Positions 20,544 through 30,263 of a DNA stretch of 64,000 nucleotides are shown here, one piece after another (position 1 is the first letter of the stretch; every line of letters starts with the position of its first letter). The notes beneath the pieces are model-generated. The model did not search any database and was not told where the DNA came from. It worked only from the letters and a program-made list of their open reading frames with translations. A program made the position numbers and the translations under genes. The stretch is taken from NCBI RefSeq assembly GCF_000706625.1, contig NZ_KL407334.1, forward strand, positions 728,389 to 792,388. The letters are read 5' to 3'. The DNA is from Bartonella koehlerae C-29. GTDB taxonomy: Bacteria > Pseudomonadota > Alphaproteobacteria > Rhizobiales > Rhizobiaceae.

Positions 20544-21296
20544 ATGGCTATTAGAAAAAGGCTTGATATCCTTTTAGTTGAAAAAAACTTTTTTATAACT
20601 CGTTCACGAGCACGTGATGCTATTGTTCGCCAAGCGATTAAGGTTAATGGTGAAATCATTTTAAAAGCTGGGAAAATCATTTCTGATGACGCAGAAATTG
20701 TCGTTTGTGATCCTGCACAGAATTATGTTTCACGTGCGGCACTAAAATTGATATGTGCACTTGATGCATTTCCGATTGTAACGGATAAAGTGACTGCCAT
20801 TGATATTGGTACATCGACAGGTGGTTTTACACAAGTTCTCTTAGAGCGCGGAGCAGAGCATATTATTGCTGTTGATGTTGGTCATAATCAATTGGATGCA
20901 CGTTTATTTGGCAACAGTGCGATAACCTTATTGGAAGGCTTAAATGTTAGAGATTTAAAACAGGAACATTTAGGTGGGCGAGAGATTGATCTCATTGTTT
21001 CAGACGTTAGCTTTATTTCTCTCAAACTTGCATTACCTCCTGTTTTGTCTTTAGCCAAGCAGGGAGCACAGGCCGTTTTATTGGTAAAGCCACAATTTGA
21101 AATTGGTCGAGAATTTCTTGGTAAGGGGGGGATATTGAGAGATCTATCAAAAGCAAAACAAACTGCTAAAAGACTTTTTGATTGGTTAAATACGCAAAAA
21201 GGGTGGATCGCAAAAGGTTTGCTTCTCTCTCCCATTACAGGTAGTGATGGCAATTTAGAATATTTGTTATTCGGAGAAAAAAAGGGTGAGCAATAG
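20544..21296 (+). CDS. tlyA: TlyA-family rRNA 2'-O-methyltransferase / haemolysin-like protein
   Basis: A 250-residue protein with an N-terminal S4 RNA-binding domain (KRLDILLVEKNFFITRSRAR, about 1-60) and an FtsJ-like SAM methyltransferase domain. The latter is marked by AIDIGTSTGGFTQVLLERGA near residues 88-107 and LIVSDVSFISLKLALP near 150-165. TlyA proteins methylate ribose in 16S/23S rRNA and are sometimes annotated as haemolysins. It directly follows dxs (1 base) and overlaps the start of the broken RlmD-type gene, so the three were one transcription unit. Confidence 0.9.
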   Translation: MAIRKRLDILLVEKNFFITRSRARDAIVRQAIKVNGEIILKAGKIISDDAEIVVCDPAQNYVSRAALKLICALDAFPIVTDKVTAIDIGTSTGGFTQVLLERGAEHIIAVDVGHNQLDARLFGNSAITLLEGLNVRDLKQEHLGGREIDLIVSDVSFISLKLALPPVLSLAKQGAQAVLLVKPQFEIGREFLGKGGILRDLSKAKQTAKRLFDWLNTQKGWIAKGLLLSPITGSDGNLEYLLFGEKKGEQ

Positions 21297-22547
21297 AATG
21301 GTAATTGAGCATATTGGAGCTAGTGATTACGGTATTTCTAATACACCATATGATCCTATCTCTGTTCTTTTTACTTTACCGGGAGAGGTAGCTATAGTTT
21401 CTCTTCTTGGAAAATATGGAAAACTTATTGCCTTAGAAGAACAATCATCAGAACGCGTTGATGCCATCTACCAACATTTTGAGAATTGTGGAGGGTATGT
21501 TCTTCAGCATTGACATGCCGATGCTTATCGCGTTTGGAAACGACAATTGGTTGTTGATGCGCTAAAAAGATATGAGATTGATGTTTTTGTTTCTCCTTTA
21601 ATTGAATGTGGATATCAAAATCGCCGGCGAATTCACTTTAACAGTGCTTTCCACTCAGAAAGGTCATATTGTTGGCTTTTAACAGTTATGTATCTCATGA
21701 TGTTATCGCACTTGAGGAATGTCCAGTCACAAGTTTAGAGATTATCTCTAAACTAGATTCTATCAAGCTACTTTGTGCTCTTGTAGGCAATCTTATTAAG
21801 CGTTTTCAGGTTACAGTAACGTTTGTTGAAAATGGTTTAGATGTTGCTTTCAATGGGTGTGTTGTAAGGGATGAGCATATTTGTCAGAAAATGGTTCATA
21901 TAGCTCTTGCATATGGAATTACATGTTTATTTATTAAAGGTGAAGTTTTGGTTGAACGAGAAAAACCATTGGTTTACTTCGGAGATGTTTGTGTTGAATT
22001 TCCTGCTGGTGGGTTTCTACAAGCGACTTTTGAAGCAGAAAATATTATAGGCAATATTATTTTGGCCTATTTGGCCTATTTAGAAAAAGCACGGAATGCT
22101 GTTGATTTGTTTTTAAGGGTAGGAACATTTACTTTACGTATGGCGAAAAAGATGAATGTTCATGCGGTAGAAAATGATTAGATAGCATTAGCAAATTTAG
22201 ATTGAGCAGCGCGTTTTATAACTGGTTTAAAACAGTAACTTGTGAAAAACGTGATCTTTTTTGTTGTCCACTTTCTGCGAAGGAACTAGCGTGTTTTGAG
22301 TGCGTTGTTTTTGATCCTCCACGTGCTGGTACACAAGAGCAGGTGCATGAATTAGTGAAGACAACAATCCCTCGTGTGGTAGCTATTTCATGCAATCCTG
22401 TTACGTTTGCTCGTGATTTATCTCTTCTTGTTGCCGGTGGCTATCAATAGAAAAAATCATACCGATTGATCAATTTTTATGGTCTCCACAGTTGAAATTG
22501 TTGCACTTCTAAGCAAGCTTAAAGCGAAGGTAAATTGGAAGCTTTAG
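21286..22547 (+). pseudogene. Broken RlmD/RumA-type 23S rRNA (uracil-5) methyltransferase
   Basis: A chain of frames on the plus strand covers most of a class I RNA m5U methyltransferase. It starts at GTG 21286 (overlapping tlyA) with a TRAM-like part (LFTLPGEVAIVSLL) and IYQHFENCGGYVLQH. A stop follows, then YRVWKRQLVVDALKR, where the family has the CGGC-type iron-sulfur/substrate region. Later come GGGFLQATFEAE-like residues (PAGGFLQATFEAE), VVFDPPRAGTQEQV and VAISCNPVTFARDL, which carries the catalytic cysteine loop. The end is IDQFLWSPQLEIVALL after another frameshift. At least three stops or frameshifts disrupt it, so no functional enzyme is expected. Confidence 0.85.
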
Positions 22548-22611
22548 CCTAAATTGAAAAACTCTTTTAAATTCTGTTGAGAATTTTTTAAATCAAGCTG
22601 GTTTGTATATT

Positions 22612-24030
22612 TTATGCAAGTGTTGTTCCACCAATTGTCATATTATTAATTCGCAGATGAGGTTGTCCAACGCCAACAGGGATGCTTTGTCCGGCTTTTC
22701 CGCACATACCGATACCATTATCAAGTTTGCTATCATTTCCAATCATTGTAATACGTTTCATGGCTTCTGGTCCGTTTCCAATAAGAGTTGCACCTTTAAT
22801 GGGGGCTACAATTTTTCCATTTTCTACTCTGTAAGCTTCGGTGCATTCAAAGACGAATTTTCCAGAAGTGATATCAACCTGTCCACCACCAAAGGAAACA
22901 GCATAGATGCCACTTTTGAGTGAGGATAGAATTTCTTCAGGTGTTTTATCGCCTCCTAACATGATCGTATTTGTCATTCGTGGCATTGGTGCATATGCAT
23001 AGGATTCACGCCGTCCATTTCCAGTTGGATTAACACCCATAAGCCGAGCATTTAGCCTGTCTTGCATAAAACCAACAAGTTTTCCATCTTCAATAAGAAC
23101 GTTATATCCTGATGGTGTGCCTTCATCATCAACAGTAAGTGAACCACGACATTTTGGAATTGTACCATCATCAACAACTGTTACACCTTTTGCGGCAACT
23201 TGTTGACCCAAAAGTTCAGAAAAAGCAGATGTTTTTTTGCGGTTAAAGTCTCCTTCTAATCCATGGCCTACGGCTTCATGAAGCATAACGCCAGGCCATC
23301 CGTTGGCTAAGACAACATCAAATGTTCCTGCTGGAGCTGCTTCTGCTTCTAAGTTTATGAGAGCCATACGCAAAGCCTCATCAGCAGCCTTTTTCCAATT
23401 TTTTTCGTTAATGAATCGGCTAAATGCTTGTCGTCCACCACATCCGTAGAAGCCATTTTCACGCCGATTACCCTCAGCAGAAACCACAGATATAGAAAGT
23501 CGTACAAGCGGACGGACATCACGAACAAAATGCCCATCAGCACGCAAAATTTCAACATGTTGTAGTGAACCGGAAAGAGAAACGGTTACTTGATGCAATT
23601 TATCATTTTTTGTACGTAAATAGTTATCAATTTTTTGTAAAAGTGCACTTTTTTCTTCGAATGATGGAGCATTAAGGGGATTATGTGATTGATAAAGTTT
23701 TTTGTTTGTTTGTTGAGGTGCTATGCTATAAGATCCTACATGATTTTTATAGGTAACAGCTTTAGCTGCTTCACTAGCACGTTTGAGTGCGGCAGCTGAT
23801 AATTCACTAGAGTACGCATATCCAGTAGCTTCTCCAGAAACAACGCGCAGACCAAATCCCATATCTTGATGAAATGAGCCATTTTTAAGCTGTCCATTAT
23901 CAAATAAAAGCGTTTCGCTTTCTGTATACTCAAGATAAAGTTCGCCATCATCAGCATGGTGAAGTGATTCTTGCACAAGTGATTGCACTTTAGCTGAAGC
24001 AATATCAAAATGGTCAATCAGGGATTTCAT
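22612..24030 (-). CDS. tldD: Metalloprotease TldD
   Basis: PmbA/TldD-family zinc metalloprotease of 472 residues that acts with TldE/PmbA to degrade peptides in the cytoplasm. VMLHEAVGHGLEGDFNRKKT near residue 250 carries the HExxxH zinc site. DDGTIPKCRGSLTVDDEGTP, RESYAYAPMPRMTNT and GGGQVDITSGKFVFECTEAY are further family signatures. The ATG at 24030 is clear. It is convergent with the decayed rRNA methylase. In Brucella relatives tldD lies next to cytochrome oxidase genes; here an IalB-like gene and ctaB follow instead. Confidence 0.95.
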   Translation of the reverse strand: MKSLIDHFDIASAKVQSLVQESLHHADDGELYLEYTESETLLFDNGQLKNGSFHQDMGFGLRVVSGEATGYAYSSELSAAALKRASEAAKAVTYKNHVGSYSIAPQQTNKKLYQSHNPLNAPSFEEKSALLQKIDNYLRTKNDKLHQVTVSLSGSLQHVEILRADGHFVRDVRPLVRLSISVVSAEGNRRENGFYGCGGRQAFSRFINEKNWKKAADEALRMALINLEAEAAPAGTFDVVLANGWPGVMLHEAVGHGLEGDFNRKKTSAFSELLGQQVAAKGVTVVDDGTIPKCRGSLTVDDEGTPSGYNVLIEDGKLVGFMQDRLNARLMGVNPTGNGRRESYAYAPMPRMTNTIMLGGDKTPEEILSSLKSGIYAVSFGGGQVDITSGKFVFECTEAYRVENGKIVAPIKGATLIGNGPEAMKRITMIGNDSKLDNGIGMCGKAGQSIPVGVGQPHLRINNMTIGGTTLA

Positions 24031-24115
24031 AGTAGTTATCCTATTTTCAATGTCTGGAAGATTTCATTTGTTGTGTTCAAGAAATTATAAAACAAATTCT
24101 AAGATACAAATTTTA

Positions 24116-24655
24116 TTACATTGGTAAATTTGTATAGGCATCATTAAGTCCTTGAAGATCAACGAGGCTTCCGATTCCTTGCTCGGGAGTTGTGAAGATA
24201 AAATAGGTTGCTGTTTTACCTTTTAGAAAAAGTTGTAATATATCGTCTTTAAGAATAGCTTCAGCAACACAATTATCACCCAGACAACGACGATATTCTA
24301 TTCGTCCCATATTTTTATCGTCAATTTTAAGTCCAACACCAGGGCGCAATTCAACACGGATTGGAACAAAAACGCGCATCAAAACACCTTGATTTTTAGG
24401 AAGTTTATAAAAAGTAACACGCAGGGTAATATCATGCCGATTCTGTGTGTGTACGTTTTGCACAACTTCACATTGTATATTAGGTGTACCTGGTGGCAAA
24501 GAACAGACTTTTGTCCATGCACCATAGGTTTTTGGGGGAGGAACACTTTGTATATCCGATGTTTGTGCAAAAGTGTGAGTAATAGAACTATTATAAAGTG
24601 CATAAAGAATAGCACCAACAAAGAAAATTTTTTTTATCAATTTATAAAGTACCAC
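24116..24655 (-). CDS. Invasion-associated locus B (IalB) family protein
   Basis: Predicted exported protein of 179 residues. A hydrophobic N-terminal segment (KKIFFVGAILYALYNSS) followed by HTFAQT suggests a signal peptide. The mature part has the IalB pattern: YGAWTKVCSLPPGTPNIQCE near 44-63, RVTFYKLP, GVLMRVFVPIRVELRPGVGL and YRRCLGDNCVAEAIL, with four cysteines likely in disulfides. In Bartonella, IalB contributes to erythrocyte invasion; this may be IalB itself or one of its paralogues, and other IalB-like proteins have unknown roles. The start is GTG 24655 with AAGG upstream. It is co-directional with tldD, about 85 bases apart. Confidence 0.85.
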   Translation of the reverse strand: MVLYKLIKKIFFVGAILYALYNSSITHTFAQTSDIQSVPPPKTYGAWTKVCSLPPGTPNIQCEVVQNVHTQNRHDITLRVTFYKLPKNQGVLMRVFVPIRVELRPGVGLKIDDKNMGRIEYRRCLGDNCVAEAILKDDILQLFLKGKTATYFIFTTPEQGIGSLVDLQGLNDAYTNLPM

Positions 24656-25051
24656 AGGAAACCTTACCTAAATCAACACTCTTAATGTAAAGGTTTGTAA
24701 AAAACTTCAAACTGAAATTATAACATAAAACTAGTGTCTACCAAACATATTAACCCATATGCACGAAAGAAAAAGTGAAAAAAACAGTCTCCTAAGAGAA
24801 AAAGCTTTTAGCATTGCTTTACGATGTTTGGTAGGATGTATTTTATTTTTATGATACATTTTTAATGTAAGAAAAAATGTGTAGTGAAAAAATGTATTTT
24901 TGTTGCAGATACTTCTCTCTTTTTTTAGGGGATACATATAAGAGAAGCATCTTCCATGTTCTCAAAAATACTCATATATTAATTAGTCACTCCCATATGC
25001 CAGAAAGTGTTTGCCTATGGATGACAGAGATGGAAAAGGTCTGTAAGCGGA
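24656..25051. other. Divergent intergenic region, IalB-like gene / ctaB
   Basis: AT-rich region of about 400 bases between divergent genes. Short frames on both strands have no recognisable content. Promoters for both genes are expected here; I cannot place them with confidence. Confidence 0.35.
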
Positions 25052-25987
25052 ATGTCTATTCCAAGAGAATTATTGGTTGTAAATGGTAAATCAATTTCAC
25101 CAAAATCTAGTATTTATGATTATATCACATTATTAAAACCACGGGTTATGTCGCTTGTTGTCTTTACAGCTCTAGTTGGATTGATCCTATCACCTATTTC
25201 TATAAATCCATTGTATGGTTTTTTAGCAATTTTGTGTATTGCTGTAGGTGGTGGTGGTGCTGGAGCACTTAATATGTGGTATGATGCTGATATTGATGCA
25301 ATGATGGAACGTACCAAAAGTCGCCCTATTCCTGCTGGTAAAATCAGTTCCAGAAAAGCATTTGTTTTTGGCATGGTTCTTTCTTTACTTTCTGTATTGA
25401 TTATGGGGAATTTCGTTAATTGGTTTGCAGCACTTTTTCTTGCGTTCACAATTTTCTTTTATATCGTTGTCTATACGATTTGGTTAAAGCGTAGAACTCC
25501 GCACAATATTGTTATTGGTGGTGCAGCTGGAGCTTTTCCACCTATGATTGGATGGGCTGCGGCAACCGGTACAGTGAATATTGAGAGTTTTTTATTATTT
25601 TTAATCATTTTTATGTGGACTCCACCGCATTTTTGGTCTCTTTCTCTCTTTTCATCCCTTGATTATGATACAGCGGGCATTCCTATGATGCCTAATGTAC
25701 GAGGGGAGCATTCAACAAAAAAACAGATCTTATTTTATACTATTCTGATGGCAATATGTGCCGCTGGACCTTTTATTACCGGTTTTGCAGGTGTTTTCTA
25801 TGGTATTTTTTCGACAGTTTTGAGCATTATCTTTATTCATTTTGCCTATCGTTTGTGGAAAGCTAATACACATGACGCAACTATTTTGATGGCAAAAAAG
25901 ACGTTTTTTTTTTCGTTATTTTATTTAGCAGCTATATTTGGAATTCTTTTGATTGAATTTCTTGTTTGGTGTTTCATCATCCTCTAG
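25052..25987 (+). CDS. ctaB: Protohaem IX farnesyltransferase (haem O synthase)
   Basis: Integral-membrane prenyltransferase that adds a farnesyl group to haem B to make haem O, needed by haem-copper quinol or cytochrome oxidases. It has 311 residues and multiple hydrophobic helices. The substrate site is NMWYDADIDAMMERTKSRPI near 71-90, with TPPHFWSLSLFSSLDYDTAGIPMMP as the second conserved loop. Alphaproteobacteria usually keep ctaB inside a coxBA-ctaB-ctaG-coxC cluster; no oxidase subunit gene is next to it here. It could equally be named cyoE. Confidence 0.93.
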   Translation: MSIPRELLVVNGKSISPKSSIYDYITLLKPRVMSLVVFTALVGLILSPISINPLYGFLAILCIAVGGGGAGALNMWYDADIDAMMERTKSRPIPAGKISSRKAFVFGMVLSLLSVLIMGNFVNWFAALFLAFTIFFYIVVYTIWLKRRTPHNIVIGGAAGAFPPMIGWAAATGTVNIESFLLFLIIFMWTPPHFWSLSLFSSLDYDTAGIPMMPNVRGEHSTKKQILFYTILMAICAAGPFITGFAGVFYGIFSTVLSIIFIHFAYRLWKANTHDATILMAKKTFFFSLFYLAAIFGILLIEFLVWCFIIL

Positions 25988-26172
25988 TACAATGAAATTA
26001 AAGAGAAAACTTAAAATAACTCTGCCTGAATAATTATAAGAATGTGTCATACCTGATACGCTATTACAGGGCAGGAGTGTATTTTCAATTTTTTTCTTTA
26101 CAGTGTTTGTATTGTGCGTAAAAATGGTAATTTAAAATATATGGTCAAAGTTATAAATATTAAGGAAAGTTT

Positions 26173-27204
26173 ATGTCTATACTTTCCCCTTTAATAATAC
26201 GTCTTTGTAGTCCGCGTGGATTTTGTGCGGGAGTTGATCGCGCTATCCAAATTGTTCTTCTTGCATTAAAAAAATATGGTGCTCCGGTGTATGTTCGTCA
26301 TGAAATTGTGCACAATCGCTATGTCGTTGAAGGACTGCAGCAACGGGGGGCTATTTTTGTGGAAGAACTTAATGAGATTCCAGAAGAACATCGCAATCAA
26401 CCTGTTGTTTTTTCTGCGCATGGTGTGCCAAAATCTGTACCAAAACAGGCTGATCGCTATAATTTGTTTTATCTCGACGCAACATGTCCGTTGGTTTCTA
26501 AGGTTCATAAACAAGCAATGCGGCATCAACGCCATGGACATCATGTCATATTAATTGGTCATGCTGGTCATCCTGAGGTGATAGGAACAATGGGACAGCT
26601 TGAAAAAGAGGCTGTTACGTTAATTGAAACGGTGGAAGATGCTTTGCATTATCAACCAGATGATCCAGATAATTTGGGATTTGTAACGCAAACAACACTT
26701 TCTGTTGAAGATACAGCTGGGATTCTTAATGTATTACAAAGACGTTTTCCTGCGTTGGAACCGCCAGCTGCCGAATCAATTTGTTATGCTACGACGAATC
26801 GCCAAAATGCTGTTAAGGCGGCTGCACTGGGGAGCGATTTATTTTTGATTGTTGGTGCACCGAATTCTTCTAATTCACGACGTTTGGTAGAGGTTGCTAA
26901 GAGATCTGGTGCGCGGCAGTCTATTTTAGTTCAACGGGCTGATGAAATTGATTTTGATCGTTTGGGTGCTCTTTCAGTGGTGAGCCTTTCAGCAGGAGCT
27001 TCTGCTCCTGAAATGATTGTTGATGAAATTATTTCAGCTTTTCGTGAGCGTTATGATGTGTCAATAGAATTGACTGAAACAGTGGTGGAAAACGAGACAT
27101 TTTTGGTAAATCGCGAATTACGTGATGTTGTTTTGACTCTTCAAGATATGGCTTTTATGAATGGTCAAGCTGAAACGCTAAAAAACAAAAATCAGGATAT
27201 GTAA
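26173..27204 (+). CDS. ispH: 4-hydroxy-3-methylbut-2-enyl diphosphate reductase
   Basis: Iron-sulfur enzyme of the last MEP step, yielding IPP and DMAPP. The three cluster-ligating cysteines are visible: CSPRGFCAGVDRAIQ (about residues 12-26, second cysteine), LDATCPLVSKVHKQA (about 101-115) and AESICYATTNRQNAV (about 200-214). HEIVHNRYVVEGLQQRGA and the HxGHPEVIGTMGQ segment agree. The 343-residue length is slightly longer than E. coli IspH. thrB follows after 23 bases. Confidence 0.96.
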   Translation: MSILSPLIIRLCSPRGFCAGVDRAIQIVLLALKKYGAPVYVRHEIVHNRYVVEGLQQRGAIFVEELNEIPEEHRNQPVVFSAHGVPKSVPKQADRYNLFYLDATCPLVSKVHKQAMRHQRHGHHVILIGHAGHPEVIGTMGQLEKEAVTLIETVEDALHYQPDDPDNLGFVTQTTLSVEDTAGILNVLQRRFPALEPPAAESICYATTNRQNAVKAAALGSDLFLIVGAPNSSNSRRLVEVAKRSGARQSILVQRADEIDFDRLGALSVVSLSAGASAPEMIVDEIISAFRERYDVSIELTETVVENETFLVNRELRDVVLTLQDMAFMNGQAETLKNKNQDM

Positions 27205-27227
27205 ATACCTTCAATGAAAGCAGAATA

Positions 27228-28187
27228 ATGGCGGTTCATACAGATATTCATCCGAATGATTTGAAGGTATTTTTAACACGTTATTCGATAGGTTCGCTTC
27301 TCTCCTATCAAGGCATAGTGGAGGGTATCGAAAATTCTAATTTCATACTGTATACAACAGAAGGCAGGTTTATTCTAACGCTTTATGAAAAACGTATTTC
27401 AAAAGATGATTTGCCTTTTTTTTGTAGTCTTATGCAGCATTTAGGGAGGCGAGGAATTCCTTGCCCTCAACCGGTAATTCAAAATAATGGGACGATGATC
27501 GGTGAATTAGCAGGACGTCCAGCTGCTATTATTACTTTTTTGGAAGGGATGTGGATCCGCCAGTCCAGTGTATATCATTGTTGTGAAGTAGGTTGTAGTT
27601 TAGCTCAGTTGCATTTAGCTGCTCAGGATTTTTCGCTTAGTCGGAGAAATACTCTTTCTCTTGTGGATTGGAAATGTTTATGGGAACGTTGCCAAACAAG
27701 GAAAGATCCATTGCTTAGAGAGTTTGGAAAAAAAATTGATACTGAATTAGCTTTTTTAGAAGAAAATTGGCCGTCGATTTTGCCAACAGGTATTATTCAT
27801 GCTGATTTGTTCAATGATAATGTATTTTTTCTGAATGATCGTCTTTCTGGCATTATTGACTTCTATTTTGCTTGTAATGACTTTTTGGCTTATGATTTAG
27901 CTATTTGTTTGAATGCTTGGTGTTTTGAACATGATCATTCCTATAATCTTATAAAAGCACGTGGACTATTGGAAAGTTATCAAAAGATGAGGCCATTGGT
28001 GCCTTTAGAATTGAATGCGATTGTTATATTAGCGCGTGGTGCAGCCTTACGCTTTTTACTCACACGCCTTTATGATTGGTTCAATACACCGTTCGGTAGT
28101 GTTGTGGTTAAAAAAGATCCATGGGAATATTGGCATAAGCTTTGTTTTTTCAGTAATGTAGGTTCACTAAGTGAATTAGGTTTTTAA
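27228..28187 (+). CDS. thrB: Homoserine kinase (ThrB, APH-fold type)
   Basis: Phosphorylates homoserine for threonine synthesis. This is the proteobacterial form related to aminoglycoside phosphotransferases: [20 protein letters not shown] near residues 31-50 (P-loop and lysine-equivalent region), and the catalytic-loop motif [17 protein letters not shown] near 187-203. [20 protein letters not shown] contains the metal-binding aspartate. It has 319 residues. It sits between ispH and rnhA as in Brucella; thrC, its downstream partner, is at 35-36 kb on the other strand. Confidence 0.94.
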   Translation: MAVHTDIHPNDLKVFLTRYSIGSLLSYQGIVEGIENSNFILYTTEGRFILTLYEKRISKDDLPFFCSLMQHLGRRGIPCPQPVIQNNGTMIGELAGRPAAIITFLEGMWIRQSSVYHCCEVGCSLAQLHLAAQDFSLSRRNTLSLVDWKCLWERCQTRKDPLLREFGKKIDTELAFLEENWPSILPTGIIHADLFNDNVFFLNDRLSGIIDFYFACNDFLAYDLAICLNAWCFEHDHSYNLIKARGLLESYQKMRPLVPLELNAIVILARGAALRFLLTRLYDWFNTPFGSVVVKKDPWEYWHKLCFFSNVGSLSELGF

Positions 28188-28192
28188 ATTTT

Positions 28193-28660
28193 ATGTTACA
28201 TCAACAGAAAGTCGTTGAAATTTATACAGATGGTGCTTGTTCAGGAAATCCTGGAGTTGGAGGGTGGGGAGCAATTTTACGCTGGAAAGGTCATGAATGT
28301 GAGCTTTATGGTGGAGAAGTGCAAACGACCAATAATCAAATGGAACTAATGGCGGCACTTTGCGCGTTAAAGGCACTTAAAGAATCTTGTTCGGTTGATC
28401 TTTATACGGATTCAGTTTATGTACGCAATGGTATATCTTTATGGCTTGAAGGATGGAAGAAGAATAATTGGCAAACTGTATCAAGAAAAACTGTTAAAAA
28501 TAAAGAGTTATGGCAAGCTCTTGAGGATGTTTGTTCTCGCCATACTATCAGATGGCACTGGATAAAAGGACATGCTGGTCATCCAGATAATGAGCGTGCA
28601 GATGCACTTGCACGTAAGGCAATTATTGAATATCGGAAAAATGGATGTTTTTCGGCATAG
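28193..28660 (+). CDS. rnhA: Ribonuclease HI
   Basis: Degrades the RNA strand of RNA-DNA hybrids. The 155-residue protein has all four catalytic acidic residues in context: [20 protein letters not shown] (Asp), [11 protein letters not shown] (Glu), [12 protein letters not shown] (Asp) and [16 protein letters not shown] (Asp). It starts 5 bases after the thrB stop, so it is probably co-transcribed, and is convergent with the DsbD-like gene. Confidence 0.96.
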   Translation: MLHQQKVVEIYTDGACSGNPGVGGWGAILRWKGHECELYGGEVQTTNNQMELMAALCALKALKESCSVDLYTDSVYVRNGISLWLEGWKKNNWQTVSRKTVKNKELWQALEDVCSRHTIRWHWIKGHAGHPDNERADALARKAIIEYRKNGCFSA

Positions 28661-28706
28661 TCTTTGAGATCTTTTCCTTTGATTACGGAATAGAAAGAAG
28701 GTTTGA

Positions 28707-29561
28707 TTACAGAGGAACGATAAATGTTCCGCTTAAGGCGTAATCTTTAAAGGAGACCGTGTAAAAAACTGTTTTGTTTGTTGTCTTTGATGTGAAATAG
28801 ATGGGAGCACTAAAAAGCGTATATTCTACGGTATCACTTACTTTTTTTGCTGGTCCAATTTGCATTTCTTTTCCATCTAAAAAGAGAGATATCGGTATGA
28901 TTTTCTTTTTATTTTGTATTTTGATAAAGAGGGTATTTGTCTCTTTTCTAGCATTTATTTTTAATTCATGATGTGTTGTATGAGGTAAGGCATCCTGAGC
29001 CTTTTTTAATAGAGATAAAGGAAGTTGTTTGTTGTTTTGAATGGATGGAGAGAAATTAAAGTTAACAGTAAACGGAAAACAGATTTTATTACATAATCCA
29101 AGAGTTAAAGAACCAGTTAAGTTACTGCTTGTATGGGAGATGGTAAAAGGCAATAAGACTTCATTTTTATAACCGATTGACCACTCGTTTTCTGTTTCAT
29201 AAAGCTGTGGTATGGGGTAAAAGATTTCATAAGAAACTTGTTGCTGGAAATTAAAAAATGGTGCCATGCCTGAATTACCTGGATTGCGCCAGTATGTTTT
29301 CCATCCAGGTTTAAGAACGATTTCAATGACTCCGTTTCTTATTGTAGAAAAAGAAGGACTAGTGATAGATAATCTGACGCGTCCTCCATTTGATTCATAC
29401 CAAGGTGTTGTAAAGAGATATACCTCTTGTTTTGTTTGAGCGCTAACAGAGTAGTGAAGCAATCCTAAAAATACGAATGTTAAGCTTAAAGTAACTAAAA
29501 GTTCTTTATAACATAAAATTGAAATATTTTTTAATTGTATAAAGATTTGAATTTTTTTCAT
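28707..29561 (-). CDS. Periplasmic DsbD alpha-domain-like protein
   Basis: Exported protein of 284 residues. A basic N-terminus and a hydrophobic stretch (ELLVTLSLTFVFLGLLHYSVSA, about 19-40) suggest a signal peptide. The mature part resembles the N-terminal thiol-exchange (alpha/nDsbD) domain of protein-disulfide reductases: KPGWKTYWRNPGNSGMAPFF, YEIFYPIPQLYE and a cysteine pair in LGLCNKICFPFTVNF (near 155-169). The membrane electron-transfer domain and C-terminal thioredoxin domain of full DsbD/ScsB are absent. It may receive electrons from another transporter; that is inference. It is divergent from yqgE. Confidence 0.78.
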   Translation of the reverse strand: MKKIQIFIQLKNISILCYKELLVTLSLTFVFLGLLHYSVSAQTKQEVYLFTTPWYESNGGRVRLSITSPSFSTIRNGVIEIVLKPGWKTYWRNPGNSGMAPFFNFQQQVSYEIFYPIPQLYETENEWSIGYKNEVLLPFTISHTSSNLTGSLTLGLCNKICFPFTVNFNFSPSIQNNKQLPLSLLKKAQDALPHTTHHELKINARKETNTLFIKIQNKKKIIPISLFLDGKEMQIGPAKKVSDTVEYTLFSAPIYFTSKTTNKTVFYTVSFKDYALSGTFIVPL

Positions 29562-29614
29562 TTGGGTTTTATTTTCTTTTTGTATGAATTGGACTGAATT
29601 TTAACATGTAAGCT

Positions 29615-30217
29615 ATGGAGAATAACAAATTAATGAAGCAACGTGATGGCTTTTTAGGTGGACAGTTACTCATAGCAATGCCTGGGATGAATGACAAACG
29701 TTTTATTCGTTCTGTTATTTATATTTGTGCACATTCTGATGCTGGTGCTATGGGGATTATTCTTAATCAATTGCACCATATTGATTTTCCTGAGCTTTTG
29801 CTTCATCTTGGGGTCATAAACAGTGGTCAAAAACAACATCTTTCTGAACCAATAAAAAAGTTTCCCGTACGCTATGGTGGACCTGTTGATCCTTCACGTG
29901 GTTTTGTGCTTCATTCGGATGATTATGCTTGTGAAGAAACCGTTCTTGTTGCGGATAAGATCTGTTTTACTGCAACAATTGATATACTAAAAGCAATCAG
30001 TTGTGAAAAAGGTCCTCAACATGCATTGATCGCACTAGGTTACGCTGGATGGAAAGCGGGACAGCTTGAGGCAGAAATTTCTACAAACGGTTGGCTGATA
30101 AGCTCAACATCGCCTAGTTTTCTTTTCGAAAGCGATTTAAGTCGCAAATATGATGAAAGTTTAATCCGTATGGGAATTAATCCGACCTATCTTGTTTCTG
30201 AAATGGGGCACGCGTAA
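29615..30217 (+). CDS. YqgE/AlgH family protein
   Basis: A 200-residue DUF179 protein. [28 protein letters not shown] near residues 13-40 is the family opening. [28 protein letters not shown] and [16 protein letters not shown] follow in order. Family members are found across proteobacteria; structure is known but the biochemical role is not settled. The gene is alone between two minus-strand genes. Confidence 0.9.
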   Translation: MENNKLMKQRDGFLGGQLLIAMPGMNDKRFIRSVIYICAHSDAGAMGIILNQLHHIDFPELLLHLGVINSGQKQHLSEPIKKFPVRYGGPVDPSRGFVLHSDDYACEETVLVADKICFTATIDILKAISCEKGPQHALIALGYAGWKAGQLEAEISTNGWLISSTSPSFLFESDLSRKYDESLIRMGINPTYLVSEMGHA

Positions 30218-30263
30218 AGAATTTTACTATTTCCCGAGTTTTTATTTAACAGTATTTTCTCTC

